Counted from the first letter of the stretch, positions 36,040 through 45,678 are shown. The stretch is 64,000 nucleotides of DNA from Actinomycetota bacterium (GCA_016185275.1 JACPNX010000013.1:62001-126000), one strand, 5' to 3'. A program made the numbers and translations. Notes: a model not told the origin generated them from the sequence alone.

Positions 36040-36840
36040 GTGCCGCAGCATCCCGAGCTCGAAGCCGCGCCCATCTTCTTCTTCCTCCCCGCGCACGACG
36101 AGGAGCGCACGGTCGCCGCCGTGGTCGGCCGCATCCCGTGCTCGGTGGCCGGTCACCCGGTGGTGCCGCTGGTGGTGGACGACGGGTCGTCCGATGGTAC
36201 GGCCCGAGCGGCGGCGTCGGCCGGTGCGCAGGTCGACCGCTTCGGCACCAACCGGGGACTTGGCGCCGCGGTGCGACACGGCCTGCGGCGGGGTGCGGAG
36301 GTGGGTGCGGTCGCCGTCGTGTTCTGCGATGCCGACGGCGAGTACGACCCCCGCGAGCTCGACCGCCTCGTCGCGCCCATCCTGGCCGGGACGGCCGACT
36401 ACGTGGTCGGGTCGCGCTTCGCCGGCGGGTCCCGCCGGATGCTGCCCCACCGATGGGCCGGCAACCGGTTGCTCACCCTCGCGGTACGGGCGCTCGTGCG
36501 CCAGGCGGTCACCGACGGTCAGTCGGGGTACCGGGCGCTGTCGGGCCGGGCCGCGGCGGCCGCCGAGGTGGCCCACGACTTCAACTACGCGCAGGTCCTC
36601 ACCATCGACCTGGTGGCCAAAGGCTTCCGGTACGCAGAGGTGCCGATCTCGTACCGGCGGCGCACCGAGGGGCGCTCGTTCGTGCGCCTGGTGCCCTACC
36701 TGCGCGAGGTCGTGCCCGCGGTCTGGCGCACGTGGCGCTCCCCGCACCTGGCGGAGATCGGCGGCGGTGCCGGGCGCGCCGCGCCGGCGAGCTCCACGTT
36801 GCCGCTGTCGAGCGCGGCGCGCGCCACTTCTCCACGCTGA
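36040..36840 (+). CDS. Family 2 glycosyltransferase (polyprenyl-phosphate type)
   Basis: A 266-residue GT2 enzyme. FFFLPAHDEERTVAAVV, VVDDGSSDGTARAA, NRGLGAAVRHGL, VFCDADGEYDP (the DxD metal-binding site) and VVGSRFAGGSRR are the successive motifs of the DPM1/DPG-synthase group, which transfers a sugar from a nucleotide donor to a polyprenyl phosphate at the inner membrane face. DGQSGYRALS marks the acceptor region. No C-terminal membrane helices are present. It is divergent from the GT-C-like protein, a natural partner that would use such a lipid-linked sugar. Confidence 0.88.
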   Translation: MPQHPELEAAPIFFFLPAHDEERTVAAVVGRIPCSVAGHPVVPLVVDDGSSDGTARAAASAGAQVDRFGTNRGLGAAVRHGLRRGAEVGAVAVVFCDADGEYDPRELDRLVAPILAGTADYVVGSRFAGGSRRMLPHRWAGNRLLTLAVRALVRQAVTDGQSGYRALSGRAAAAAEVAHDFNYAQVLTIDLVAKGFRYAEVPISYRRRTEGRSFVRLVPYLREVVPAVWRTWRSPHLAEIGGGAGRAAPASSTLPLSSAARATSPR

Positions 36841-36855
36841 AGCCTCACAAGCGGG

Positions 36856-36877
36856 TGAGCGCGCCCCTTGGCGCTCA
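36856..36877. terminator. Bidirectional hairpin between convergent genes
   Basis: TGAGCGC-N8-GCGCTCA is a perfect 7-bp inverted repeat. It lies 15 bases after the GT2 stop and its right arm includes the stop codon of the convergent oxidoreductase. A two-way terminator is likely. Confidence 0.5.
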
Positions 36878-38299
36878 ATCCTCCACGACATGCGTGCGGA
36901 AGCCGTCACGGGCGGTACGCCAGGCGAGGGCGTCCCAGTGGTCGTCGGCGAGGCACGCCGCCGCGGCCCAACCCATGGCCAGCGCGTGGTGGGTGTTGTC
37001 GGGCACGAACAGGCCCTGGCGGCCGAAGCTCACGATGCCGCGCTGGTCGGCCAGCCACAGCTCGAGCCGGGCGAGATCCCAGGCGAACCCCGGCCGGTAG
37101 CGCGGGTACACGCGGGGCAGGCGCCGGACCTCGACCTGCGCGGCGCGCACCGGCGGCAGGTCATCGCGCGCCAGCGCGTCGGCCACGAGCGCACCGAGGT
37201 CCGCCGCCGGGGCGCTCCACACGGCGTCGCCCACGTCGCAGGGCACCTCCGCACAGAGCACCGTCCGATCCGTGGGGTCGGCGGGATCGTCGCGGTAGCG
37301 CTTCGGTTCGGACAGGCGGGCCACCGGGTTGTCGAGGGCGGGGAAGTAGTGCGCATCGAACTCGGTCCACCAGGGCTGGTCCAGCACGAGGTAGACGAGC
37401 GCGAGCGCCCGGTGTTCGAGCCGGCCGGCGGCGGCGAGCAGGGTGGCCGGGGGCGCCGGGTCGACCCGCCGGGCCAGCTCGGGCAGCGGGATGGTGGACC
37501 ACAGCAGGTCGGCCTCGATCGAGGTGCCGTCGTCGAGGCGGACCGAGAGCACCGGACCGTCCGGGCCGCTCGCGCTGATGACCGACGTGAGCCCGCACCC
37601 GAGCCGGATCGACACGCCTGCTCCCTCGGCGGCCTCGGCCAGCGCCTCACTGATCCGGCCGAACCCGCCGCGGGGATACAGGAAGGTCCGGCCTGCGGGC
37701 TGGCGCGCGCGGACGAGCCGGCGGGCCACCGCCCCGGCCGAAGCGGCGCTCACCCGTCGCCGGGCAAGATCTCCGGCCAGCGCCTCGGGATCCATCCCCC
37801 AGAGCTTGCGGACGTAGGGCCCGTAGAACTCCTCGGCGACCGCCGGACCGAGGCCGCACCGGACGACCTCGGCGAACGTGTCCCGCGGCCGGGCGCCGTG
37901 CGAACCCGGCGCCTGCCTCGGGCGCCGCAACGGTCCCGTCAGCGCATCCGCGGCCGCGCGGACCGCGAAGCCGGGCGGCAGGCGCGACAGCAGGTCGGCG
38001 GTCCGCAGCGGGAAACCGACCCAGCGCCCCGTGAGGCGGATGCGCCCGTGGCGCGGACGGTCCTGGAGGTCGTCGCCGAGCAGGCCGCGCAGCGCGCCGA
38101 GGACCTCCGGCGGAGTCGACGGGTGGAGGCGGTGGCTGCCGTGGTCGACCCGGACACCGGCCACCTCGAAGCTCCCCGCCATGCCACCCACCACCTCGGC
38201 GCGCTCCACCACCGCGACCTCGTGGCCGCCCGCCGCCGCCCGCCAGGCGGCGGCGAGACCTGCCGGGCCCGCGCCGACCACCAGGATGCGTTGCGGCAC
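36875..38299 (-). CDS. FAD-dependent oxidoreductase (COG1232 amine-oxidase fold)
   Basis: A 474-residue flavoprotein. ILVVGAGPAGLAAAWRAA is the FAD motif, followed by VVERAEVVGGMAGSF and DHGSHRLHP. This resembles protoporphyrinogen-oxidase-like and UDP-galactopyranose-mutase-like proteins often found beside glycosyltransferases. EEFYGPYVRKLWGMDPEAL is a characteristic middle segment of that group. The true heme oxidase of this organism is more likely the gene at 42644, so this one probably acts in glycan or lipid chemistry. The GTG start lies 12 bases behind the stop of the helicase gene, so they may be co-transcribed. Confidence 0.82.
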   Translation of the reverse strand: MPQRILVVGAGPAGLAAAWRAAAGGHEVAVVERAEVVGGMAGSFEVAGVRVDHGSHRLHPSTPPEVLGALRGLLGDDLQDRPRHGRIRLTGRWVGFPLRTADLLSRLPPGFAVRAAADALTGPLRRPRQAPGSHGARPRDTFAEVVRCGLGPAVAEEFYGPYVRKLWGMDPEALAGDLARRRVSAASAGAVARRLVRARQPAGRTFLYPRGGFGRISEALAEAAEGAGVSIRLGCGLTSVISASGPDGPVLSVRLDDGTSIEADLLWSTIPLPELARRVDPAPPATLLAAAGRLEHRALALVYLVLDQPWWTEFDAHYFPALDNPVARLSEPKRYRDDPADPTDRTVLCAEVPCDVGDAVWSAPAADLGALVADALARDDLPPVRAAQVEVRRLPRVYPRYRPGFAWDLARLELWLADQRGIVSFGRQGLFVPDNTHHALAMGWAAAACLADDHWDALAWRTARDGFRTHVVED

Positions 38300-38311
38300 T
38301 GGGGACGGGCG

Positions 38312-40399
38312 CTACTCGGCCAGCACCGCGGGCAGCGGCTCGGCGTGCACCACGGTGAGCGCCTTCGTGGCGCGGGTGAGGGCGACGTAGAGCGCCCGCA
38401 GCCCCTGGGCTTCGTCGGCGACGATGGTGGCCGGTTCCACCACCACGGTGGCGTCCAGCTCGAGACCCTTGGCCATGAGCACCGGCACGATCGTGACCTG
38501 GTGGTCGAGGCCCTGCGAGACGGCCACGCCGTGGTCGATGCCGCCCTCCGCCAACGCGGCGGTGAGGGCGGGGACCAGCCGACCCGGGCAGATGACGCCG
38601 ACGTTGCCCTGGCCGACCTCGGCGATCTCGTCACGCACGGCCGCGGCGACGGCGGCGCCGAGGTCGGGACCGTCGACCCCGACGAAGCGCGGCGGGCGGC
38701 CGTCGCGCCGCACCGACGTCGGCGGGCGCAGGTCGGGGGCGGCGTCGCGCAGCACCCGGGCGGCCAGCGCCATGTTCGGCGCCGGGATGCGGTAGCCGAT
38801 GGTCAGCTCGGCGCGGCGGGCGGGGCGTCGCTGCGGCAGGAGGGCCAGCACCTCCTCCCAGCCGGCGTGCGCCCACGCGCCGGTCGACTGGGCGATGTCG
38901 CCCACGACGGTCATCGAACCGTTCAGCGACCGCCGGGTCAGCATGCGCAACTGCATCGGCGACAGGTCCTGCGCCTCGTCAACGACGATGTGGCCGTAGG
39001 TGCGGGGCTCGTCGTCCTCGCCGTGGCGCTTGGACCTCGGTGTGGCACCCAGGCGGGCGCGGGCCTCGTCGAGCAGCGGCACGTCGTCCTGCGTGAACAC
39101 CACGTCGTCAACGTCTTGGCGGCGGGGGCGGCGCAGCGCGTCGATCTCGCCATCGCTGAGCACCGATCCGGCCGCCAGGCGCAGGAGCCCGATGGAGCCG
39201 AACAGGTCGTTGAGCAGCTCGGCCGGCGTGAGCACCGGCCACATCCGCTCCAGGGCCTCGCGCACCTCAGGCGCATGGCGCAGGGCGACCCGCAGCTGCC
39301 CGGGGTCGAGCGGGCTCCGGCTCGACTCGGCCAACGCCTCGAAGAGCTGGTGCTCGACGTAGCGCCGGCCCGAGTTGTGGAAGCGGTAGCGGCGGCGGGC
39401 CTCGCTGACGATGCGCTGCGTGCGCTCGGCCTCGACGCGCAGGATCTGCAGGCCGTGGCCGACCCGGAGGTCCTCTCGCAGGGGTCGCTCCCGGTCGCGC
39501 ACGGCCTTGGCGACGACCTTGCCCATGCGTGCGTCACCCTTGATCCTGGCGGTGACCGGCTCGTCGTTGCCGCGGACGCGCACGGAGTCGACGAGATCGG
39601 CCAGCACGACGAGCTCGACACCGGCCTCGCCCAGCGACGGCAGCACCTGTTCGATGTAGGCGAGGAAGAGGCGGTTGGGACCGACGACGAGGACGCCCTG
39701 GTCTTCGAGCGGGAAGCGGTGGCTGTAGAGGAGGTAGGCGGCGCGGTGCAGGGCCACGACCGTCTTGCCGGTGCCCGGGCCGCCCTGCACCACGAGCACG
39801 CCGGGCAGGGGCGAGCGGATGATCTCGTCCTGCTCGGCCTGGATCGTGCCGACGATGTCGCCCAGCCGCCCCGAGCGCGCCGTCTCCAGGGCGGCGATGA
39901 GCGCTCCTTGGCCGCGCAGGCGACCTTCGGCACCGGTGGCGGTGGCGTGCTCGCCGAACAGCTCGTCATCGATGTCGAGCAGCTCGCGGCCGCGGGTGAT
40001 GAAGTGCCTCCGGCGGGCGAGGCCCATGGGCACCCGGCCCGTGGCTCGGTAGAACGCCTCGGCGACGGGCGCCCGCCAGTCGACGATGACCGGTTCCTGG
40101 TTGGCGTCGGACACCGCGATGCGGCCGATGTAGAACCGGTCGCCGCTGCCGTCGCCGTTGCTCGGCTCGGTGTCGATGCGCCCGAAGCACAGCGACTGGT
40201 CACCGAGGTGCAGGTGTGCGAGGCGGTTGGCGATCGTGTCGAAGATGACCTCGCGCTCGAAGCGCGCCTGCTCCGTGCCGCCCCGGCCCACCTCCACGAG
40301 GTTCTGCAGCTGGTTCGCCCGGGCTCGCGCCTCGTCGAGGCAGCGGTACGCGTGGTCGATGTAGGCCTGCTCGGCCTCCAGCTCGCTGTCGACGGTCAT
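38312..40399 (-). CDS. helD: HelD-like UvrD/Rep-family ATPase
   Basis: A 695-residue superfamily 1 protein. A coiled-coil N-terminus (residues 1-60) leads to DRFYIGRIAVSD and VIVDWRAPVAEAFYRA, both typical of HelD. Walker A is GGPGTGKTVVALHRAAYLLY, Walker B HIVVDEAQDLSPMQLR, then VVGDIAQSTGAWAHAGWE and the C-terminal LRALYVALTRATKAL. HelD-type proteins bind RNA polymerase and recycle stalled or drug-bound complexes, which is more likely than a DNA unwinding role. A TAGACT -10 box lies about 35 bases upstream of the ATG. Confidence 0.9.
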   Translation of the reverse strand: MTVDSELEAEQAYIDHAYRCLDEARARANQLQNLVEVGRGGTEQARFEREVIFDTIANRLAHLHLGDQSLCFGRIDTEPSNGDGSGDRFYIGRIAVSDANQEPVIVDWRAPVAEAFYRATGRVPMGLARRRHFITRGRELLDIDDELFGEHATATGAEGRLRGQGALIAALETARSGRLGDIVGTIQAEQDEIIRSPLPGVLVVQGGPGTGKTVVALHRAAYLLYSHRFPLEDQGVLVVGPNRLFLAYIEQVLPSLGEAGVELVVLADLVDSVRVRGNDEPVTARIKGDARMGKVVAKAVRDRERPLREDLRVGHGLQILRVEAERTQRIVSEARRRYRFHNSGRRYVEHQLFEALAESSRSPLDPGQLRVALRHAPEVREALERMWPVLTPAELLNDLFGSIGLLRLAAGSVLSDGEIDALRRPRRQDVDDVVFTQDDVPLLDEARARLGATPRSKRHGEDDEPRTYGHIVVDEAQDLSPMQLRMLTRRSLNGSMTVVGDIAQSTGAWAHAGWEEVLALLPQRRPARRAELTIGYRIPAPNMALAARVLRDAAPDLRPPTSVRRDGRPPRFVGVDGPDLGAAVAAAVRDEIAEVGQGNVGVICPGRLVPALTAALAEGGIDHGVAVSQGLDHQVTIVPVLMAKGLELDATVVVEPATIVADEAQGLRALYVALTRATKALTVVHAEPLPAVLAE

Positions 40400-40487
40400 G
40401 CGGCCCTTCCCGCGAAAGAGGGTCTTGCGAGTCTACGGCACGCTGCCGCGCCGCCACGGCGCCTGGGGACGCGGCACGACCCTCCGT

Positions 40488-40493
40488 TACGTT
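40488..40493 (+). promoter_or_regulatory. -10 box of the leaderless heme operon
   Basis: TACGTT ends 8 bases before the ATG of hemE at 40502. Confidence 0.5.
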
Positions 40494-40501
40494 GACCGTC
40501 G

Positions 40502-41713
40502 ATGCCGCCTCCACCGGACGCTCCGCTCCTCGCGGCCTGCCGCGGCCAGGGCGGCGACCGCGGGGTGCCGGTGTGGTTCATGCGCCAGGCGGGCCGGTCG
40601 CTGCCGGAGTACCGCGCCCGGCGCGGCGAGGGCAGCATCCTGCGCGCCATCAAGGACGCCGAGCTGGCCGCGGAGCTCACCCTGCAGCCGGTCCACCGCT
40701 ACGGCGTCGACGCCGCCATCCTCTACAGCGACATCGTCGTGCCGGTGGAGGCGGTCGGCTTCGGCGTGGACGTGGCGCCAGGGACCGGACCGGTGGTGGC
40801 CGAACCGTTCCGGTCGGCCGCCGACCTGGAACGCCTGCGCCCGCTCGAACCGGAAGCGGACACGCCGTACGTCGTCGAGGCGGTGCGCATCCTGGCCGCC
40901 GAGCTCGGCGACGTGCCGCTCATCGGCTTCGCCGGCGCTCCGTTCACGGTCGCCTCGTACCTCGTGGAGGGCCGGCCCAGCCGTGACTACGCCCGCACCA
41001 AGGCGCTGATGCTCGGCGACCCCGACCTGTGGGCCCGCCTGCTCGACCGGCTCGCCGACCTGGCCGTCGCCTCGCTCCGATCGCAGATCGAGGCGGGCGC
41101 CTCGGCCGTCCAGCTGTTCGACTCGTGGGCCGGCGCGCTGCCGCCGGCGGACTACGAGCGGTTCGTGCTTCCGGCCAGCCGCAAGGTGCTCGACGGGATC
41201 GCCGACCTCGGTGTCCCGCGCATCCACTTCGGTGTCGGGACCGGCGAGCTGCTGGGCCTCATGCAGGCTGCGGGTGCCGACGTGGTCGGAGTGGACTGGC
41301 GGGTGCCGCTCGGCGCCGCGCGCGACCGCATCGGCGGACCGGCCGCGTTGCAGGGCAACCTCGACCCCGCGGTCCTCGGCGCGCCGATCGCCGTCGTGGA
41401 GCAGCGCACCCGGGAGGTCCTCGCCGGCAACGGCGGCCATCCCGGCCACGTGTTCAACCTCGGCCACGGCGTGCTGCCCGGAACGGACCCCGGTGTGCTG
41501 GCGCGCATCGTCGAGCTGGTGCACGCCGAGGGCCGTGCGGACGGCACGCTCGACGACTCGGTGGCGAGTGCGGCTGCGGGCGCGTCGGGCGCGGCGGGGA
41601 CCGCGGCGGCGGCGGGGACCGCGGTGGCGGGCACGGCGGGCACGGCGGGGAGCGCGGTGGCGGCGGGCACGGCGGGGAGCGCGGTGGCGGCCACGGGTGG
41701 CGCCGGTGACTGA
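40502..41713 (+). CDS. hemE: Uroporphyrinogen decarboxylase with low-complexity tail
   Basis: A 403-residue enzyme. [16 protein letters not shown] and [14 protein letters not shown] are the substrate-binding signatures, [17 protein letters not shown] the middle motif, and [19 protein letters not shown] the C-terminal one. It decarboxylates uroporphyrinogen III to coproporphyrinogen III. The conserved enzyme ends near residue 350; the last 50 residues are Ala/Gly/Thr repeats. It leads a coupled cluster: its stop overlaps the ferrochelatase start by eight bases. The promoter TACGTT lies 8 bases before the ATG. Confidence 0.95.
   Translation: MPPPPDAPLLAACRGQGGDRGVPVWFMRQAGRSLPEYRARRGEGSILRAIKDAELAAELTLQPVHRYGVDAAILYSDIVVPVEAVGFGVDVAPGTGPVVAEPFRSAADLERLRPLEPEADTPYVVEAVRILAAELGDVPLIGFAGAPFTVASYLVEGRPSRDYARTKALMLGDPDLWARLLDRLADLAVASLRSQIEAGASAVQLFDSWAGALPPADYERFVLPASRKVLDGIADLGVPRIHFGVGTGELLGLMQAAGADVVGVDWRVPLGAARDRIGGPAALQGNLDPAVLGAPIAVVEQRTREVLAGNGGHPGHVFNLGHGVLPGTDPGVLARIVELVHAEGRADGTLDDSVASAAAGASGAAGTAAAAGTAVAGTAGTAGSAVAAGTAGSAVAATGGAGD
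41573..41700. repeat. Ala/Gly/Thr-coding repeat in hemE tail
   Basis: Units such as GCGGCGGGGAGCGCGGTGGC and GGCACGGCG recur with small changes. They encode repeated AGTAGSAVA-like stretches beyond the conserved HemE domain, which suggests replication slippage. Confidence 0.7.
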
Positions 41714-42647
41714 CCGTCCGGTCGGCGTCGTCGTGATGGCCTACGGCACGCCGGCCGGTCGCAGCGACGTCGAGGCCTACTACACGCACATCCGGCGCGG
41801 CCGCCCACCGGGCGCCGAGCTGCTGGCCAACCTCCAGGCCCGCTACGACGCCATCGGCGGCATCTCCCCGCTCCGGGAGCGCAGTGAGGCACAACGAGCC
41901 GCCCTGTCCGCCGCGCTCGAGGACCTCCGGCCCGGGGGCTTCACCGTCGTCCTCGGCCAGAAGCACGCGCCGCCGTTCATCGAGGACGCCACCGCCGCCC
42001 TGGTGGCCGACGCTGGTGTGCGCCACATCGTGGGCCTCGTGCTCGCCCCGCACTTCGCGCGCACCAGCGTCGGCGAGTACCACGCCCGACTGCGCGCGGC
42101 GGCGGAGCCCGGAGGCGCGGCGGTCGCCACGATCGATCGGTGGCATCTCGAGCCGGCCTACGTGGACCTGCTCGCGGGTGCGGTGCGCGAGGCGCGCGCG
42201 TCGATGCCGCCGCGGCACAAGGTGCTCTTCACCGCCCACTCGCTGCCGGAGCGCGTCCTCGACGGCGATCCGTATCCCGACGAGCTGCGCGCCAGCGCGG
42301 CCGCCATCGCCGATCGAGCCGGGCTCGGCCGATGGTCGGAGTGGTCGATCGCATGGCAGAGCGCGGGCGCCACCCCGGAACCGTGGCGGGGGCCCGACGT
42401 GCTGAGGGTGATCAGGGACCTCGGCGCCACCGGCCGGGCCGACGGCGTCGTGGTGTGCCCGCAGGGGTTCGTTTCGGACCACCTCGAGGTCCTCTACGAC
42501 CTCGACGTCGAGGCGGCCCGGGTGGCCGCCGAAGCCGGTCTCGCCTTCGCCCGCACGCGCGTGATGAACGACGACCCCACCGTGCTGGGTGCGCTGGCGG
42601 CCCGGGTCGTCGAAGCCGCGGGCGTCCTCGGTCGGGCCGGCACGTGA
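41706..42647 (+). CDS. cpfC: Coproporphyrin ferrochelatase
   Basis: A 313-residue ferrochelatase (hemH family). [20 protein letters not shown] opens the protein, the catalytic histidine is in [11 protein letters not shown], and the acidic metal-entry side is in [14 protein letters not shown], as in other actinobacterial enzymes. Given its neighbours hemE and cgoX it should insert iron into coproporphyrin III rather than protoporphyrin. The start GTG at 41706 lies in the last codons of hemE (overlap GTGACTGA), and its stop overlaps cgoX by GTGA, so the three should be made in concert. Confidence 0.93.
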   Translation: MTDRPVGVVVMAYGTPAGRSDVEAYYTHIRRGRPPGAELLANLQARYDAIGGISPLRERSEAQRAALSAALEDLRPGGFTVVLGQKHAPPFIEDATAALVADAGVRHIVGLVLAPHFARTSVGEYHARLRAAAEPGGAAVATIDRWHLEPAYVDLLAGAVREARASMPPRHKVLFTAHSLPERVLDGDPYPDELRASAAAIADRAGLGRWSEWSIAWQSAGATPEPWRGPDVLRVIRDLGATGRADGVVVCPQGFVSDHLEVLYDLDVEAARVAAEAGLAFARTRVMNDDPTVLGALAARVVEAAGVLGRAGT

Positions 42648-44047
42648 GCGGGTCGCCGGCCGTCGTGATCGGCGCCGGCATCACGGGGCTCGTCGCCGCC
42701 CGGGACCTGGCGCTCGCCGGCCGGTCGGTCACCGTCGTCGACCCCGAGCCCCCCGGGGGGAAGCTGCGCACGAGCCCGTTCGCGGGACGGCTCGTCGACG
42801 AGGGCGCCGACGCCTTCCTCCTCCGGGTCCCCTGGGCGCGCGACCTGTGCGCGGAGGTCGGCCTCGACGGCGAGCTGGTCCACCCGGCCGCCCGCACGGC
42901 CTACCTGTGGTCCCGGGGCCGGCTGCGGCCCATGCCGCCCCAGCTCATGGGCGTGCCCCTCGACGTCGAGGCCACCGCGGCCAGCGGGGTCCTGTCCGAC
43001 GAAGGTCTCACCCGGCTCCTCCAGGATCTCGAGCTGCCCGCCAGCCATCCGACCGCCGACACCACCATCGGCTCCGTGGTCGCGGGCCGTCTCGGCGACG
43101 AGGCGCTCGACCGCCTCGTCGACCCGCTCGTCGGCGGCATCAACGCGGGCGACACGCGCCGGCTCAGCCTCGCCGCGGTCGTCCCCCAGCTCGACGCGGC
43201 GGCGCGCGACCGCGGGCACGCCAGCCTCGTCGCCGCCGCCGGGGCGCAGGTCGGCCGGGCCCGCGCCGCTGCCGGTGCGGCTGCCGGTGCGGGTGCCGAC
43301 GAGCCACCGGTCTTCGCCGCGCCCCGCTCGGGCATGGGACGGCTGGTCGACGCGCTGCAGCGCGACCTCGCGGCCCGGGGCGTCGAGATCGCGACCGAGC
43401 GGGCGGTCGCCGTGGAGGACCGCGCGGTGGCGCTGGCGAGCGGGCGCGTCGTCGCCACCGATGCCGTCGTGGTGGCCGTTCCCGCGTGGGCCGCCGCCGG
43501 CCTCGTGGAAGGCGTGGCGCCGGTGGCGGCGGCGCACCTCGCCGCGGTCGAGCACGCGTCGGTCGCCATCGTCACCGTCTCGGTGCACCCCGGCGACCTC
43601 GGCCGGCCGCTCGACGCCAGCGGCCTGCTCGTGCCACGCGTCGAGGGCCTCCTCATGACCGCCTGCTCCTGGGCCTCGGCCAAGTGGGCGCACCTGTCCC
43701 CCGAGCACGGCGACGGGACGGTCGTGCTGCGGGCGTCCGTAGGGCGGGCCGGCGACGACCGGGCGTTCGAGCTCGACGACGCCGATCTGGTCGCCGCGGT
43801 GCTGGCCGACCTCGAGCGCACCATGGCCCTGGCCGGGCCACCCGCCGGCGTGCGCGTGAGCCGCTGGCCGGCGTCGTTCCCCCAATACGCGCCCGGCCAC
43901 CTGTCCCGGGTCGACGACGTCGAGGCCGACCTCGCCGACCGCGCCCCCTGGGTGGCCGTGGCCGGAGCCGCGTTGCGCGGCGTAGGCGTCCCGGCGTGCA
44001 TCGCCAGCGCCCACCGTGCCGTCGAGCGACTGGTGGCCCAGCCGTGA
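42644..44047 (+). CDS. cgoX: Coproporphyrinogen III oxidase, HemY type
   Basis: A 467-residue flavoprotein. AVVIGAGITGLVAARDLAL is the FAD motif, DEGADAFLLR and DPLVGGINAGDTRRLSL are typical of HemY/CgoX, and APRSGMGRLVDAL is the family block before the NAD-like domain. The C-terminal GAALRGVGVPACIASAHRAV is the second FAD motif. It oxidises coproporphyrinogen III to coproporphyrin III in the Gram-positive-type pathway, just before CpfC. About 20 extra Ala/Gly residues (near 200-220) interrupt one loop. Four-base overlaps join it to cpfC and to lnt. Confidence 0.92.
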   Translation: MSGSPAVVIGAGITGLVAARDLALAGRSVTVVDPEPPGGKLRTSPFAGRLVDEGADAFLLRVPWARDLCAEVGLDGELVHPAARTAYLWSRGRLRPMPPQLMGVPLDVEATAASGVLSDEGLTRLLQDLELPASHPTADTTIGSVVAGRLGDEALDRLVDPLVGGINAGDTRRLSLAAVVPQLDAAARDRGHASLVAAAGAQVGRARAAAGAAAGAGADEPPVFAAPRSGMGRLVDALQRDLAARGVEIATERAVAVEDRAVALASGRVVATDAVVVAVPAWAAAGLVEGVAPVAAAHLAAVEHASVAIVTVSVHPGDLGRPLDASGLLVPRVEGLLMTACSWASAKWAHLSPEHGDGTVVLRASVGRAGDDRAFELDDADLVAAVLADLERTMALAGPPAGVRVSRWPASFPQYAPGHLSRVDDVEADLADRAPWVAVAGAALRGVGVPACIASAHRAVERLVAQP

Positions 44048-45678
44048 AGCTGACCCGCGGCCGGCGTGCGCTGCTCGCCCTCGTGACGGGGCTGTGCCTC
44101 GCCGCCTCCCTGCCCCCATGGGGCTGGTGGCCGCTCGGCATCGTGGGCGCGGCGCTGCTGGACCGCGTCGTCGCCGACCAACCGTGGGGCCGCCGCGCGC
44201 TCGCCGGCGCGCTCGTCGGCCTCGGCCTGCTGGGCCCGACGATGTGGTGGATCAAGGACCTCACCGTTCCGGGCTACGCGATCGCCGTCCTCTTCTACGC
44301 CGCCCTCCTCGCCGCGGGGACGGCCCTGTGCCCACCGGGGCGGGGCCGGCGTCTCGCGCTGCCGGGCGTGTGGCTGCTCATCGAAGCGGTGCGCAGCTCA
44401 TGGCCGTTCGGCGGGGTGCCGCTGTCGCTGCTGGCCATGGGCCAGGCGGGCGGGCCGCTCGCCGCGGTGGCCCGCGTCGGCGGCGTGTACCTCCTCGGTC
44501 TGGTCACCGTGGCCGCGGGCGTGGCGCTGTCCGCCGCGGCGGCCCGCCGATGGCGCCCGGCCGCCGTGGCTGCGGCCGCCGTGGCCCTCGCCCTGGTGGC
44601 GGCCGGGGTGGCGCCGCGCGGCCGCGACACCGGGCGGTCGGTGACCATCGCGTTCGTGCAGGGCGGGGGTCCGCAGGGCACGTACGCCATCGAGACCGAT
44701 CCGTACCAGGTGTTCCTCCGCCACCTTCGGGCGAGCGGCGCGGTACGTCCCGGCACGGACATCACCCTGTGGCCCGAGGACGTGGTCGACACACCGGGAC
44801 CGGTCGGCGACTACGAGCAGGGCGCGCAGCTCGCCGCGCTGGCCCGCCGGAAGCGCACGGAGCTCCTGGCCGGGGTCGTGGAGGGCGCGGGTCCGACGCG
44901 GTTCCGCAACGCCTCCCTCGCCTACGACCCGAGCGGGCGGGTGATCGCCCGCTACGACAAGGTCCAGCGGGTCCCGTTCGGCGAGTGGGTGCCGTTCAGG
45001 TCGCTCATCGAGAACTTCGCTCCCGAGACGCTGACGTCGCGCGACGCCATCGCCGGCCGCGGACCGGCCGTGCTGCGCACACCGAAGGCGACGGTGGCCG
45101 TCGCCATCTCCTGGGAGATCTTCTTCGGCCGCCGGGCCCGGGACGGCGTGCGCAACGGAGGCGAGGTCCTCGTGAACCCGACGAACGGATCGACCTACAC
45201 CGGCACCCTCGTACAGAGCCAGCAGATCGCGTCGTCACGGCTGCGCGCCATCGAGACCGGGCGCTGGACCGTGCAGGCCGCGCCCACCGGGTTCAGCGCC
45301 TTCGTCTCACCGGGCGGACGGGTCTTCGACCGCACCGGCACGTCGGAGCGGGTCGTGGCCGAACGGCGGGTCACGCTGCGCCGGGGCCTCACCCTTGCGA
45401 CCCGCTTCGGCGACGCTCCCTGGGTCGTGCTCGGGCTGATCGTCGTCGCGGCCGGCTGGCTGCTCGGCGTGCGGCGCGCCCACGACGGTGGACGCATCGG
45501 GGCCCGCTCCCGCTCAGGTGTCGACGACGAGGGTCACGGGCCCGTCGTTGACCAACTCGACCTGCATGTGGGCGCGGAAGCGGCCGGTGGCCACGGTGGC
45601 GCCGAGGTCCCTCAGCCGCTCGACGACCGCGCCCACCAGCGGCTCGGCGACCTCGGGACGAGCCGCGGCGATCCATGA
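44044..45678 (+). CDS. lnt: Apolipoprotein N-acyltransferase-like protein, Cys to Ser at active site
   Basis: A 544-residue protein with seven or eight hydrophobic segments (residues 5-190) and a nitrilase domain. Two catalytic residues are in place: E245 in LWPEDVVD and K306 in [16 protein letters not shown]. At the third, where Lnt has a cysteine in a CYE/CFE context, the sequence reads ISWE with S356. [17 protein letters not shown] and [13 protein letters not shown] are conserved acceptor-side motifs. It would transfer an acyl chain to the N-terminal cysteine of lipoproteins, if active with serine. The last 165 bases overlap the convergent dtd gene, and the C-terminal 55 residues are probably unstructured. 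Confidence 0.85.
   Translation: MKLTRGRRALLALVTGLCLAASLPPWGWWPLGIVGAALLDRVVADQPWGRRALAGALVGLGLLGPTMWWIKDLTVPGYAIAVLFYAALLAAGTALCPPGRGRRLALPGVWLLIEAVRSSWPFGGVPLSLLAMGQAGGPLAAVARVGGVYLLGLVTVAAGVALSAAAARRWRPAAVAAAAVALALVAAGVAPRGRDTGRSVTIAFVQGGGPQGTYAIETDPYQVFLRHLRASGAVRPGTDITLWPEDVVDTPGPVGDYEQGAQLAALARRKRTELLAGVVEGAGPTRFRNASLAYDPSGRVIARYDKVQRVPFGEWVPFRSLIENFAPETLTSRDAIAGRGPAVLRTPKATVAVAISWEIFFGRRARDGVRNGGEVLVNPTNGSTYTGTLVQSQQIASSRLRAIETGRWTVQAAPTGFSAFVSPGGRVFDRTGTSERVVAERRVTLRRGLTLATRFGDAPWVVLGLIVVAAGWLLGVRRAHDGGRIGARSRSGVDDEGHGPVVDQLDLHVGAEAAGGHGGAEVPQPLDDRAHQRLGDLGTSRGDP

Noticed and set aside
36875-38299. A second protoporphyrinogen or coproporphyrinogen oxidase
   Set aside because: The cgoX in the heme cluster fits better. 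This protein has the sequence features of the glycan-associated FAD group and sits beside glycosyltransferase genes.
35966-40495. A 1,509-codon plus-strand open frame
   Set aside because: It runs antisense to the oxidoreductase and HelD-like genes and through the GT2 gene out of frame. Its composition is Arg/Ala/Gly-rich with no domain, an artefact of GC-rich DNA.
42460-42500. Apparent loss of a catalytic glutamate in ferrochelatase (SDHLEV)
   Set aside because: Asp at this place is usual in actinobacterial enzymes as far as I know, so it is not an oddity.
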